DNA from: Clostridium sp. N3C
GTDB taxonomy: Bacteria; Bacillota; Clostridia; Clostridiales; Clostridiaceae
Length of the DNA stretch: 54,835 bases
Direction: 5' to 3'
Assembly (NCBI RefSeq): GCF_900095445.1
Contig: NZ_FMJL01000020.1
Coordinates: forward strand, 1-54,835
In this document: positions 1 to 8,052 of the stretch, piece after piece
Layout: each line of letters opens with the position of its first letter
Position numbering within the stretch: the first letter of the stretch is position 1
The notes under the pieces: generated by a model
What the model saw: only the letters and a program-made list of their open reading frames with translations
Database searches by the model: none
What the model was told of the DNA's origin: nothing
Made by a program: the position numbers and the translations under genes

Positions 1-60
1 ATAAAAAGTTTGTAAGCTATTAGGTAGTTTACTACTTAGTGTGGAATCTATAATAATTAA

Positions 61-216
61 TTTTTTGACTGCATCATAATAGACATAGATGTAAAAAAGT
101 TTCATAGTCCTGAAAAGCAAAGGATAAAAGGTTTAGGAAAATTATCTATTTATATAGAAACAGAAGATAAAAAAGAGGCGAAAAATGTCTCTCAGTTAAA
201 AGATGTAGGGGGATAA
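61..216 (+). pseudogene. 3' remnant of an unidentified gene
   Basis: An open stretch ends in TAA four bases before the kinase start at 220. It is Lys/Glu-rich and looks coding (it includes DIDVKKFHSPEKQRIKGLGK), but has no ATG, GTG or TTG codon, and an in-frame stop lies at 58-60. A second open frame at 5-76 (KVCKLLGSLLLSVES...) is hydrophobic, is preceded by a stop at 2-4 and ends at a TAA. The pair looks like one or two decayed or frameshifted genes upstream of an agr-type locus. I do not recognise the family. The window edge prevents checking what lies upstream. Confidence 0.3.
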
Positions 217-219
217 TGA

Positions 220-1497
220 ATGTTGTTAATGATTTGTGATGTAATTAATACCTTTTGTCAAGCTTTTATATTTTCTGTCATAACTCAAGGCATTGTTTCT
301 AAGGAAAAGAGATTATCAAAGCTTAAATTTTTCATGTTGTTTGTAGCAATAAGTGCAGAAGTAATATTTCTTACATATAGTGACTTTAATCTTCCTTTTG
401 CGAATTTTGTCATGATAATGCTAGTCTTGATTTTGACAGTAACATTTTTTAAAGAAAGTATAAAGGAAGCCTTTATAGGCTTTGGTATAGCTTATTTCAT
501 TATTACCATATTATCTTATTTTTTAGTAACCCTTTATCAAAGTGTTTTTCTATCACTTAATTTATCTATTTCCAAAGAGTTACAAATGCTTTTGTTTGTT
601 TTTATACCTGCTTGGGGGATTTATTATCTTTTATATAGGTGCAGAAAATATATTTTTAATGTTGCAATATTTTTTAAGAATTTAAGAAGTTCCTTGCCTT
701 TTATTATACTTATGGATCTATCATTAGTAATTTTAGATACTTTAAGGATGGAGTGGACAATCGAAATGATGAGTGTTACATTTAAATTGTTTATGTGCCT
801 ACTAATCTTTATCGTTTTTATAACGGCTCTAATATCTTTTGCAAAGATAAATAGTAAGTCAAAGGAAGTTGAATTACTTAATTATCAGCTAAACGAAAAA
901 ATAACTGAGCTTAGAAAACTGAAACATGATTATGGTAGTGAAATAAGCAGTCTTTATGGATTATATCAGCTTAAGAAGTATGATAGGATGGGTGAGATAT
1001 TAAAAGGAATTGTAGATAGATATCAAAAAATGTCCATGTCTATTAATGTAGAACATAAGGTTAATCCTATAGTTTCATCGGTGTTGTATAGTGCTAGTAA
1101 TGCGGGCATTAATGTAATAACTATAGATGATGCAGATTATGATGAATTAAGTATATCGGACAATGAGCTATTAAAGATTCTATCTAATATTGTAAATAAT
1201 GCTGTGGATGTACTTAAGAATACTGAAAATCCAACAATTAAGTTTAAAAGCTATAATGGTTATGACTCCATAATTATAAATATAACCAATAATGGACCTA
1301 AAATTCCTGATGAGTTAAAAGAGAAATTATTTCAATCAGGATTTACTACAAAGAGTAAAGTAGAAGGGGAAAGAGGTTTTGGTTTAAGTATAGTAAAAGA
1401 CATAATAAGCAAATGTAGCGGAAAGATTACTGTGGAAAGTAATGATGACTTTACTCAGTTTAAAATAGAAATTCCTAAAAGGAACTTTAGTATTTGA
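220..1497 (+). CDS. AgrC-like sensor histidine kinase (GHKL ATPase)
   Basis: This is a quorum-sensing-type membrane sensor kinase of 425 aa. Residues 1-210 form about six hydrophobic segments, as in peptide-sensing AgrC proteins. The phospho-acceptor box is ELRKLKHDYGS with His236. The N-box (LSNIVNNAVD, Asn327) and the glycine box (GERGFGLS, about 383-390) form a GHKL ATP-binding domain. The RBS AGGGGG lies 7 bases before the ATG. The AgrB peptidase follows 41 bases downstream, so the two are probably one operon. No response regulator is present in the window; it may lie upstream. The family assignment is firm, but the inducing ligand is unknown because no agrD is visible. Confidence 0.85.
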   Translation: MLLMICDVINTFCQAFIFSVITQGIVSKEKRLSKLKFFMLFVAISAEVIFLTYSDFNLPFANFVMIMLVLILTVTFFKESIKEAFIGFGIAYFIITILSYFLVTLYQSVFLSLNLSISKELQMLLFVFIPAWGIYYLLYRCRKYIFNVAIFFKNLRSSLPFIILMDLSLVILDTLRMEWTIEMMSVTFKLFMCLLIFIVFITALISFAKINSKSKEVELLNYQLNEKITELRKLKHDYGSEISSLYGLYQLKKYDRMGEILKGIVDRYQKMSMSINVEHKVNPIVSSVLYSASNAGINVITIDDADYDELSISDNELLKILSNIVNNAVDVLKNTENPTIKFKSYNGYDSIIINITNNGPKIPDELKEKLFQSGFTTKSKVEGERGFGLSIVKDIISKCSGKITVESNDDFTQFKIEIPKRNFSI

Positions 1498-1538
1498 TAC
1501 ATTATTAAATAAGAAGATGTTAGTGGGGGAATAAATGT

Positions 1539-2090
1539 ATGAGAGCTTTAATAAAAAAAATAAGCCATCGCATTGCAGAAGTAAATAAATATACTAAAGA
1601 TCAAGAAGAACAGATTGAATATGCCATGAAAATATGTTCATTTGAACTTATTAAAATTTTTCTGGTAATTTTAATATTTAGCCTTTTAGGATATGCCTCT
1701 AAAGTAATTGTAGCTATGATAGTTATGATTACTACAAGATCCTTCATTGGAGGCTACCATGAGGACAACCAGGTGAAGTGCTTTGTTGCTACCTTTTTAA
1801 TTAATGCAGGGGTTATTTATTTAGGATGCACTGTACATATTGGAATAATAGGAAAGATAATTATATATTTATTAGCTCTATTTTGCATATGGAACCAAGC
1901 GCCAATAGTTAATCCTTTGATGCCTATTACTAGAGAGGAATTGTTAAGGAGAAATAAAATAGTTGGAACAACAATTACTTTGATATTTGTTATTATTTCT
2001 ATAGTTTTTGAAAATAATAAAGATTTATCTAACGTAATTTTATGGATGATAGTTTTCCAGGTAATGTTGATGTTTAATAAAGAAAAATAA
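1539..2090 (+). CDS. agrB: AgrB-like accessory gene regulator protease
   Basis: This is a membrane cysteine peptidase that in known systems trims the AgrD pro-peptide and forms the thiolactone of the autoinducing peptide. The 183-aa length fits the family. The catalytic pair is intact: His74 in RSFIGGYH and Cys81 in QVKC, seven residues apart as in S. aureus AgrB (His77/Cys84). Four to five hydrophobic segments follow a basic N-terminus. The RBS GTGGGGGA precedes the ATG. A terminator starts at the stop codon, so no agrD can follow in the same transcript. The order kinase-then-AgrB and the absent substrate gene are the odd points; the peptide may be encoded elsewhere. Confidence 0.88.
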   Translation: MRALIKKISHRIAEVNKYTKDQEEQIEYAMKICSFELIKIFLVILIFSLLGYASKVIVAMIVMITTRSFIGGYHEDNQVKCFVATFLINAGVIYLGCTVHIGIIGKIIIYLLALFCIWNQAPIVNPLMPITREELLRRNKIVGTTITLIFVIISIVFENNKDLSNVILWMIVFQVMLMFNKEK

Positions 2091-2120
2091 GAGTAAAGCG
2101 TTTTTAGACACTTTACTCTT
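2089..2120. terminator. Bidirectional rho-independent terminator
   Basis: A 10-bp perfect stem AAGAGTAAAG/CTTTACTCTT lies between the convergent agrB and the sugar-kinase gene. The minus-strand transcript has the better T-run (ATTTTTCTTT); the plus-strand tail is only TTACTGTTTTC. Confidence 0.8.
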
Positions 2121-2130
2121 TACTGTTTTC

Positions 2131-3252
2131 TTAAGGAGTTTCTATTAATTCGTCCCAATTTTCTATAGTTTCTATAAGGTTTTCTATAGTTGGGCTTTTA
2201 GCATTTCTTACATAATATCCCGAAGTTGCATTGGCAGTATATAGTGCTCCCTCTAGATCTAAGCCTAGTAGGAAACCGAAGCATAGTCCTGCATTAAAGT
2301 TATCTCCACCGCCAGTAGAAAGCTTAGGCTTTTTAACATATAGACTAGGTGTTTGAGCAAACTCTTCTTTGCCCCAAGCTAAAGAATCTGTTAAGGTATG
2401 TACAACTAAATAGTCAACCTTTAAATTATCATACATATATGCACCTAACTCTTTTAGGCTAGGAACTTCCTTATCAGGGAATAGGGCCTTAAACAATAGT
2501 ATAGCCTCATTTTCATTTAATCCAAATACAACAGTATTGTAATTGTTAAATTCCTTAATTAGTTTTACTGCTTCGTTTACATCCTTATGAGTACGTTCAG
2601 AGAAATCCGCCATATCAAAGAACACTATTCTTTCTTTGTTAACTGGAGAGTCTTTATATATTTCATCTAAAATTCCTCTATAAATTTCATTAAAGTTTAG
2701 CATACCAGTCCAATTTACTAAACCGATAAGATTGCTGTTAATAAAGAAATCTTTTAGAGTATCAAGGCCAATAATATCTTTTAAGGTTTGCCAAGTGATT
2801 TTATTTAAATAATCTCTTTGAGATAGCATTATCTTACCATCATCAAATTCTAAAGCAGTGGTATAACCAGGATTTCCTATACTATACAATGTACAATTTG
2901 GAGATAGGTCCTTGAACACTGGATCTATATCAGGATAACCTAAGGCACTTATACAATTAACTTTTGCGCCTAAGGAACCCATAGCATTAGACATTATAGG
3001 TGAGTTTCCTCCAAGCTTAGTAAATCTTTCGCAGATTTCAATTCCACAACTCATTCCGCTTTTGGAGGTAATATGTTGTCCAAACTGAGCTATATCATTA
3101 AAGAAGAAATAGTTTTGGTTTTCATCTTTACTATGTACTACTCTAACAATCTTATCGATAAAAGCATCTATGCCTATGGTAGTTTTTTTAACCTCTAAAA
3201 GTCTCTTTCGTTCCTTTAACGTTTTCACCGTTTTTTGGCGAACTTCATTCAT
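2131..3252 (-). CDS. PfkB-family carbohydrate kinase
   Basis: This is a 373-aa cytoplasmic sugar or nucleoside kinase of the ribokinase/PfkB fold. The C-terminal signature STGGGDNFNAG carries the catalytic Asp and anion hole, a variant of the usual DTxGAGD. An N-terminal GIDAFIDKIV strand and the GGNSPIMSNAMGSLGAK region match the substrate-binding part of the fold. The RBS AAAGGAG sits 8 bases before the ATG. The substrate cannot be read from the sequence. The gene stands alone, divergent from a solute-binding lipoprotein and convergent with agrB. A link to sugar uptake through that neighbour is only inferred. Confidence 0.85.
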   Translation of the reverse strand: MNEVRQKTVKTLKERKRLLEVKKTTIGIDAFIDKIVRVVHSKDENQNYFFFNDIAQFGQHITSKSGMSCGIEICERFTKLGGNSPIMSNAMGSLGAKVNCISALGYPDIDPVFKDLSPNCTLYSIGNPGYTTALEFDDGKIMLSQRDYLNKITWQTLKDIIGLDTLKDFFINSNLIGLVNWTGMLNFNEIYRGILDEIYKDSPVNKERIVFFDMADFSERTHKDVNEAVKLIKEFNNYNTVVFGLNENEAILLFKALFPDKEVPSLKELGAYMYDNLKVDYLVVHTLTDSLAWGKEEFAQTPSLYVKKPKLSTGGGDNFNAGLCFGFLLGLDLEGALYTANATSGYYVRNAKSPTIENLIETIENWDELIETP

Positions 3253-3373
3253 TATTATAACTCCTTTCTCTCTACAAAAAATAAATGAAATAATCCTCTT
3301 GCAAAATATTGTATCAACAATTTATAAGCATTTCAAGAAAATAACCATGCCTATAAAAATATATTAATATAGA

Positions 3374-3406
3374 AAAATTATTATGAATCTTTCTAGTAAT
3401 AATTTT
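3374..3406. repeat. AT-rich inverted repeat in divergent intergenic region
   Basis: The 10-bp arms AAAATTATTA/TAATAATTTT are separated by 13 bases. The repeat sits between the divergent sugar kinase and the lipoprotein, in a 316-bp gap. It could be an operator or hairpin; there is no T-run. Apart from this and the promoter at 3467-3496, nothing is seen in the gap. Confidence 0.4.
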
Positions 3407-3466
3407 CGTATAAATTAATTAATAAAGGATAAGTTTAATAGAGAAATAAGAAGCTTTGAGCCATAA

Positions 3467-3496
3467 TTGTTAAATTGAAAAATTTTATTGTATAAT
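3467..3496 (+). promoter_or_regulatory. Putative SigA promoter of the solute-binding lipoprotein
   Basis: A -35 TTGTTA and a perfect -10 TATAAT are separated by 18 bases. The -10 ends about 70 bases upstream of the lipoprotein start. Confidence 0.6.
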
Positions 3497-3568
3497 ATTA
3501 TAGCTATAATGAATATGAAAATATTACAAAGGATATTTACTTTAATCCTTTGAGAAATGGTGGGAATA

Positions 3569-4894
3569 ATGAGAATTGTGATTAATAAGAAAGGTTATTT
3601 ATATAGATTAGTGTTTCTTATATTAATAGTGATGACTTTAATTGCTTGCAGAGGTGGTAGTACTACTAGGGAAAAAATTGATGATAAGGAAAATAAACTG
3701 TTTGGTACTATAAGGATATGGTGTAGTGAAAGAAGTAAAGAAAGTATAAAAAATTCAGTTATGCTTTTTAAACAGAAGTATCCTAAGCTTGTTATAGAAG
3801 TTACTGCCTTAAGTGAGAAAGAAATTCAAAGTAAGCTTAACAGGAAGGATATAAGTGATGATGACTTTCCGCATATAATTGAAATAGGTAGCTATGATAT
3901 AGCTAATATGGTTGAAAGCTATCCTGACTTTTTTGTTCCAGTAGATAGTATTATGGAAAATAGAAGGGATAAGTTTTTATCTTGGAAACTAGAAGAAATG
4001 ACTTATGAAGAAAAAATCTATGCTTTTCCTTGGGACATAGAGCCAAAGATTTTGATATATAATAGAAAATTAGCAAAGGAATATAATATTTCTACCTTTG
4101 ATATAAAGACCTGGTTGGAATTTTCTAATTTAGGATTTTTGATTAAGAAGCAGACCTCAAATAACTTGAAGCTTATAGCCTTGAAGGAAAATGTAGATGG
4201 CAATTTATATAAAAGTATGTTGAGACAGTTTAGGAAAGGCTTATATTCAAAAGGAAATTACATTAATTTACCAGAAGAAAATAAGAAAGTCTTGTCTACT
4301 ATTAGAGGTATGTATAGTGAAGGAATGGTTTATACATTAAAAAAAGAGGAAGATCCTTTAGAAGTATTAAAAGAAGGAAAGGTTCTATGCATTTTAGGGG
4401 ATTCTTCTGATGTAAGTAGATTAAATAGAGAAACAGAATTTAAAGATTTTCAATGGGAAGTTCAAAATTTACCTGCCTTTGAATATGGTGGAAAGAGAAT
4501 GGTTTATGGGGAAGGAAATGCCTTAATGCTTACCAAAAAATCGGAAAGTAATAATGGAGCTGTAGAGTTTCTAAATTTCTTATTGACAGATTCTGAATCT
4601 GTTACATACTCATTAAAGGAAGCAGGAATAATTCCTTCTATACCAATACTTTACAATTTATCGGAATTTAATATTAACAGCAATAATTATCAAAATATGA
4701 AGCTTTGGAGATTTATGGCTGAACAGAGTAAGGAGGAAGAGGCACTTTTATACGATCATAGATATGAAGTTATAGAAAAACAGTTAATTCAAATGGAACA
4801 AGCAGCTATAGAAGGGCGGGATATAGAAACATTAATAACAACAGAGGAAAAAGAATTAAATAAAATGATGGATGTTGAGTTCAAGAAAAATTGA
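3569..4894 (+). CDS. Extracellular solute-binding lipoprotein (family 1 SBP)
   Basis: This is a 441-aa ABC-type sugar-binding lipoprotein. The N-terminal membrane segment ends in a lipobox, TLIAC, so the mature protein should be anchored on the outer face of the membrane through Cys. The body has the family-1 layout: FGTIRIWC strand, KYPKLVIEV, PHIIEIGS, and a central YAFPWDIEPKILIYNRKL that resembles the MalE-type hinge region. The start at 3569 is chosen because GGTGGG lies 5 bases upstream; the ATG at 3557 has no RBS. No permease or ATPase genes are adjacent, so it is an orphan binding protein whose transporter partner or sensory role is unknown. Confidence 0.82.
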   Translation: MRIVINKKGYLYRLVFLILIVMTLIACRGGSTTREKIDDKENKLFGTIRIWCSERSKESIKNSVMLFKQKYPKLVIEVTALSEKEIQSKLNRKDISDDDFPHIIEIGSYDIANMVESYPDFFVPVDSIMENRRDKFLSWKLEEMTYEEKIYAFPWDIEPKILIYNRKLAKEYNISTFDIKTWLEFSNLGFLIKKQTSNNLKLIALKENVDGNLYKSMLRQFRKGLYSKGNYINLPEENKKVLSTIRGMYSEGMVYTLKKEEDPLEVLKEGKVLCILGDSSDVSRLNRETEFKDFQWEVQNLPAFEYGGKRMVYGEGNALMLTKKSESNNGAVEFLNFLLTDSESVTYSLKEAGIIPSIPILYNLSEFNINSNNYQNMKLWRFMAEQSKEEEALLYDHRYEVIEKQLIQMEQAAIEGRDIETLITTEEKELNKMMDVEFKKN

Positions 4895-4904
4895 TAATGA
4901 ATAT

Positions 4905-4932
4905 AAATAGGTGGCTAAGAAGCCACCTATTT
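4905..4932. terminator. Bidirectional terminator between lipoprotein and glycosyltransferase
   Basis: A 12-bp perfect stem AAATAGGTGGCT/AGCCACCTATTT with a 4-base loop lies between two convergent genes. It abuts the glycosyltransferase stop codon. Confidence 0.8.
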
Positions 4933-6051
4933 TCATAACTGAATAATTTGCTCATAAATTTTTAAAGTTTCTTTTGCAGTCTTTTGCCAGGAGTATTGTG
5001 AAGCACGTTTTAGTCCTGCTATGGAAAGCTGGTTTTTTAAAGTTTCATCGTTTAGAATCTTTACTAAAGATTCCATTAAGTTCGAAGTATCATAGGGATC
5101 TATTAGTATACCTGCATCTCTTACAACTTCTGGAATGGAAGAAACATTAGAACTTAATACGGGAGTACCACAACTCATTGCTTCTAAAGGAGGTAGTCCA
5201 AAACCTTCATAAAAAGATGGGTAAACGAAGAGTTCTGCACCGTTATATAGTATAGGAAGTAGATCTTCTTCAACAAAACCTGTAAATATTACCTGAGATG
5301 AGATTCCAAGCTTTTCAGTAAGTTCCTTTAGACAGTTACCTTCATCTTTCAAGGACCCTACTATAACTAGGTTATAGTCCTTGTTCAAATCCTTATACAC
5401 CTTTGAAAATGCCATAATTAGAGAACGAACATTTTTTCTGGGAGAAAATCCTCCTATATATAGTATAAAAGGCTTTTTTATGTTCATTTTCTTCTCCAGC
5501 ATATATCGGCACCATTGACGGTCTATAGGCTTATATTTTAAATCTGCTGCTAATGGTGTTACAAAAACCTTATTTTCATCAACAGGAAAGAACTTTAAAA
5601 TATCTTTCTTTGACCATTCTGATACCGTGATAATGGCATCGGCAAACTGAAGGATATTAGGGACTTCCTTAAGAAACTTTAATAAGTATCCCTTACCTAC
5701 TGTTTCTGGCATAATGTAGGGAATTAGATCATGTACCGTTATAACCTTTTTACATTTAATATTTTCTGATAAACCTATGCCATTTTGAGGTACATGATAA
5801 AGATCTATTTTTTCCTTTAAAAGATTGCTGGGCATATAATTTTGTTGAAAGAATCTATGATGTTTTTTAGAAGTCATTATAATTTTTGAATTAGGATAGT
5901 TAAAACGGTCATAGTCATCTCCGGACCAATAAATATGATAGTAGTTTTCTTTATCTATATTTAAAAGCTGGCTTAGAACATTGTCAGTATAGGTACCGAT
6001 ACCTGTTCCCTTATACCAATTGACACCTCTAGCATCAATGGCAATTCTCAT
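4933..6051 (-). CDS. GT4-family glycosyltransferase, spore-coat cluster copy 1
   Basis: This is a 372-aa retaining GT-B glycosyltransferase that transfers sugar from a nucleotide-sugar donor. The N-terminus [19 protein letters not shown] has the GT4 glycine-rich loop. The donor-binding half begins at [12 protein letters not shown] and has the E-x7-E motif in EGFGLPPLE. No membrane segment or signal peptide is seen. The RBS AGAGG lies 5 bases before the ATG. It is divergent from a CotS gene (6266), the same arrangement as its close paralogue at 15581-16708; shared blocks include [10 protein letters not shown] and MPETVG. A role in spore-surface polysaccharide is inferred from that pairing, and the acceptor is unknown. 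Confidence 0.85.
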   Translation of the reverse strand: MRIAIDARGVNWYKGTGIGTYTDNVLSQLLNIDKENYYHIYWSGDDYDRFNYPNSKIIMTSKKHHRFFQQNYMPSNLLKEKIDLYHVPQNGIGLSENIKCKKVITVHDLIPYIMPETVGKGYLLKFLKEVPNILQFADAIITVSEWSKKDILKFFPVDENKVFVTPLAADLKYKPIDRQWCRYMLEKKMNIKKPFILYIGGFSPRKNVRSLIMAFSKVYKDLNKDYNLVIVGSLKDEGNCLKELTEKLGISSQVIFTGFVEEDLLPILYNGAELFVYPSFYEGFGLPPLEAMSCGTPVLSSNVSSIPEVVRDAGILIDPYDTSNLMESLVKILNDETLKNQLSIAGLKRASQYSWQKTAKETLKIYEQIIQL

Positions 6052-6088
6052 ATAATCCTCTCCCTAAAAATGCTGGATAATTGCAAGG

Positions 6089-6110
6089 GACCTATTTTCA
6101 ATATTAGGTC
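6089..6110. repeat. Inverted repeat between glycosyltransferase and cotS
   Basis: The arms GACCTA/TAGGTC are separated by 10 bases. The repeat lies about 40 bases upstream of the glycosyltransferase start in the divergent region. It may be an operator or leader hairpin for the minus-strand gene. Confidence 0.35.
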
Positions 6111-6206
6111 TATATACTATAAATATTATCTAGCAAGGTAAAATGTGCTATAAGGAATTAGAATTTTATGTTCTTTAGTAATAAAGCTAAGCTTCACAGA
6201 AAGAGT

Positions 6207-6235
6207 CGCACTTATATTAATCCCTACATATAATA
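6207..6235 (+). promoter_or_regulatory. Candidate SigK promoter for the cotS cluster
   Basis: A -10 CATATAATA fits the CATAnnnTA SigK consensus. The -35 CGCAC ends 15 bases upstream, one base shorter than usual. It sits about 30 bases before the first CotS start, where mother-cell control would be expected. Confidence 0.4.
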
Positions 6236-6265
6236 AAAAAGAAGTAATCTTTTGGAGGCCTAACC

Positions 6266-7294
6266 TTGGATACAGCCTTTGTTAAAAAAATCGTGGCAGA
6301 GAGATATGGAATCATAGCAGTTACTATAGAGAAGATTAAGAATGTTTATATGGTATGTGATGAGAGAAGGAAATTCTGTCTAAAAATAATTAAATATGAA
6401 AAGCCACATTTTGCCTTTATATTAGCTGCAATAAATCATTTGCGCAATAATGAATTTAAATCGGTACTGCCTATTATAGAAACTCTAGATGGAAAGCAAT
6501 ATATTGAGCTGGATAATAAATTTGCCTACCTTACACCTTGGGTAGAAGCAAGGGAAAGCAACTATGATAATCCTATTGATATAGAAAGAGCTGCAAAGGT
6601 TCTAGCAGAACTTCATATAAAAAGTAAGGGCTTTGAGATAAAAAATTACATGAAGCCACGTATAGGCTGGTTTAAATGGTTTGACAATTACAGAACTCGA
6701 AAGAATGAAATATTGGATTTCAAGAGAAGAATTGAAGCAAAGGAAGATAAGACGGAATTTGATAGGATTTATATGGAGCATATGGAAGAGGAATTATTAC
6801 GATGTGACCAGGCCTTACAGCACCTAGGAGAAAGTAACTATTACATTAAAATGACAAAAGAGATGAGAGGTAGAGGCTTTTGTCACCATGATTTTGCACA
6901 TCATAATGTATTAATAGGAGCAGATAACAAGGTTACTATTATAGATTTTGATTATACCATATTAGATACCCATCTTCATGATTTAGCTAGTCTTTTAATA
7001 AGAAGAATGAAAAATGGGAAATGGGATTTAGAAAATGCCAAATTCATCTTAGATGCTTATGACTCTGTTTATAGAGTAGAAGGGGATGACATACCTATAA
7101 TGGCTGCCTTTATGGAGTTTCCTCAGGATTATTGGCAAGTAGGAATTCAGTATTATTGGGAACAACAGCCTTGGGGTGAAGAATTCTTTTTGAAAAAATT
7201 AACTAGGATAATTGAAGATAAGGAAGAAAAGCAAGAATTTATTAATGAGTTTAAGGTCTTTAACTATAAAGGAAAAGGGGGGAGAACTTATTGA
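6266..7294 (+). CDS. CotS-family spore coat protein (kinase-like)
   Basis: This is a 342-aa protein of the CotS/YutH/CotI spore-coat family, which has an aminoglycoside-phosphotransferase-like kinase fold. The N-lobe lysine candidate is in FCLKII (about residue 40). The catalytic loop is HHDFAHHN (His207-x-Asp209, Asn214) and the metal motif is DFD (227-229), so the kinase residues are complete. The C-terminal FPQDYWQVGIQYYWEQQPWGE block is typical of the family. It starts at TTG with TGGAGG 7 bases upstream. It heads a three-gene run with overlapping ends (the next gene overlaps by 4 bases). CotS proteins are coat components; a phosphate substrate is not established. Confidence 0.85.
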   Translation: MDTAFVKKIVAERYGIIAVTIEKIKNVYMVCDERRKFCLKIIKYEKPHFAFILAAINHLRNNEFKSVLPIIETLDGKQYIELDNKFAYLTPWVEARESNYDNPIDIERAAKVLAELHIKSKGFEIKNYMKPRIGWFKWFDNYRTRKNEILDFKRRIEAKEDKTEFDRIYMEHMEEELLRCDQALQHLGESNYYIKMTKEMRGRGFCHHDFAHHNVLIGADNKVTIIDFDYTILDTHLHDLASLLIRRMKNGKWDLENAKFILDAYDSVYRVEGDDIPIMAAFMEFPQDYWQVGIQYYWEQQPWGEEFFLKKLTRIIEDKEEKQEFINEFKVFNYKGKGGRTY

Positions 7295-8052
7295 GTGAAA
7301 AGTACTATTTAGATTTTAAGGATTATCTTAATAGCTGTGGCATTAATATAGTAAAAAGCTTTGATGAGGAAGAAGAGTATAAAGAACCGTTATCGAAGGA
7401 TTGTATATACAAGCAGCTTTCTACCATAAGTAAGTTTCATAAGTTAACCATGGGAATATCTTCCTTTAATTCAGGTTTAATGGAAAATGCTACAGGTAGA
7501 AAGGTAGAAAGATGTAAAGTAAAAATTAAAAAGTTAAAAAGAGATATAAGTAGATTCAAGGAAAATGGACCTACTAATGAATTTGAAAAGCTTGTGCTTG
7601 ATAAGGGACCGGAGTATTTAGAAAGAGCTGAGAAATCCATAAAATATATTTATGGTAATGGATACTTTGGTCTTATTGAAAGAAGTATGAAAAGAAATGA
7701 AATCTGCATTGGAAGTACTTACATTGATAATATTAGAGAGGACAAAGAAATAAACATAAGAAGCTTAAAGAAATGTTGTTACAATATGGTTGAATGTGAT
7801 GCTGTGTATTTCATTAATAAGCTTAGAAAAAGGGGAACTAGCTTTGATTTTGATGAAGTTATTAGGCTATTTTGCCATTTGGAAGGCTTATCTAAGGATA
7901 GTCAAGCTTTCATAACTGCTATGGTTTCTTTTCCTGAGGAGTTTATGAAATGCTGTGAGAGATACCGATATGGTAAAAAAGAATGGAATGAAGATGAATA
8001 TGCTAAGAGACTATTAGAAGCCATAGAAAAAGATGGCGAAAGTCTTCTTTAG
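7291..8052 (+). CDS. Degenerate CotS-family pseudokinase
   Basis: This 253-aa protein is recognisable as a CotS paralogue only in its C-terminal two thirds: the segment from KGPEYLERAEKSIKYI to the FPEEFMKCCERYRYGKKEW block matches the family. The N-lobe with its nucleotide-binding lysine is missing. The catalytic loop reads CIGSTYIDN (139-147), so His and Asp are replaced by Gly141 and Ser142, with only the Asn kept. The DFD motif is replaced by INIRSL. The reading frame is intact and it overlaps both neighbours, which argues for a maintained structural coat protein rather than a decaying gene. It starts at TTG overlapping the previous TGA, with AGGGGGGAG upstream. Confidence 0.7.
   Translation: MSEKYYLDFKDYLNSCGINIVKSFDEEEEYKEPLSKDCIYKQLSTISKFHKLTMGISSFNSGLMENATGRKVERCKVKIKKLKRDISRFKENGPTNEFEKLVLDKGPEYLERAEKSIKYIYGNGYFGLIERSMKRNEICIGSTYIDNIREDKEINIRSLKKCCYNMVECDAVYFINKLRKRGTSFDFDEVIRLFCHLEGLSKDSQAFITAMVSFPEEFMKCCERYRYGKKEWNEDEYAKRLLEAIEKDGESLL

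Noticed and set aside
5..76. Possible agrD in the hydrophobic frame at the left edge
   Set aside because: No start codon, preceded by a stop, lacks the Cys ring plus acidic tail of AgrD, and ends before one could occur; treated as decayed sequence only.
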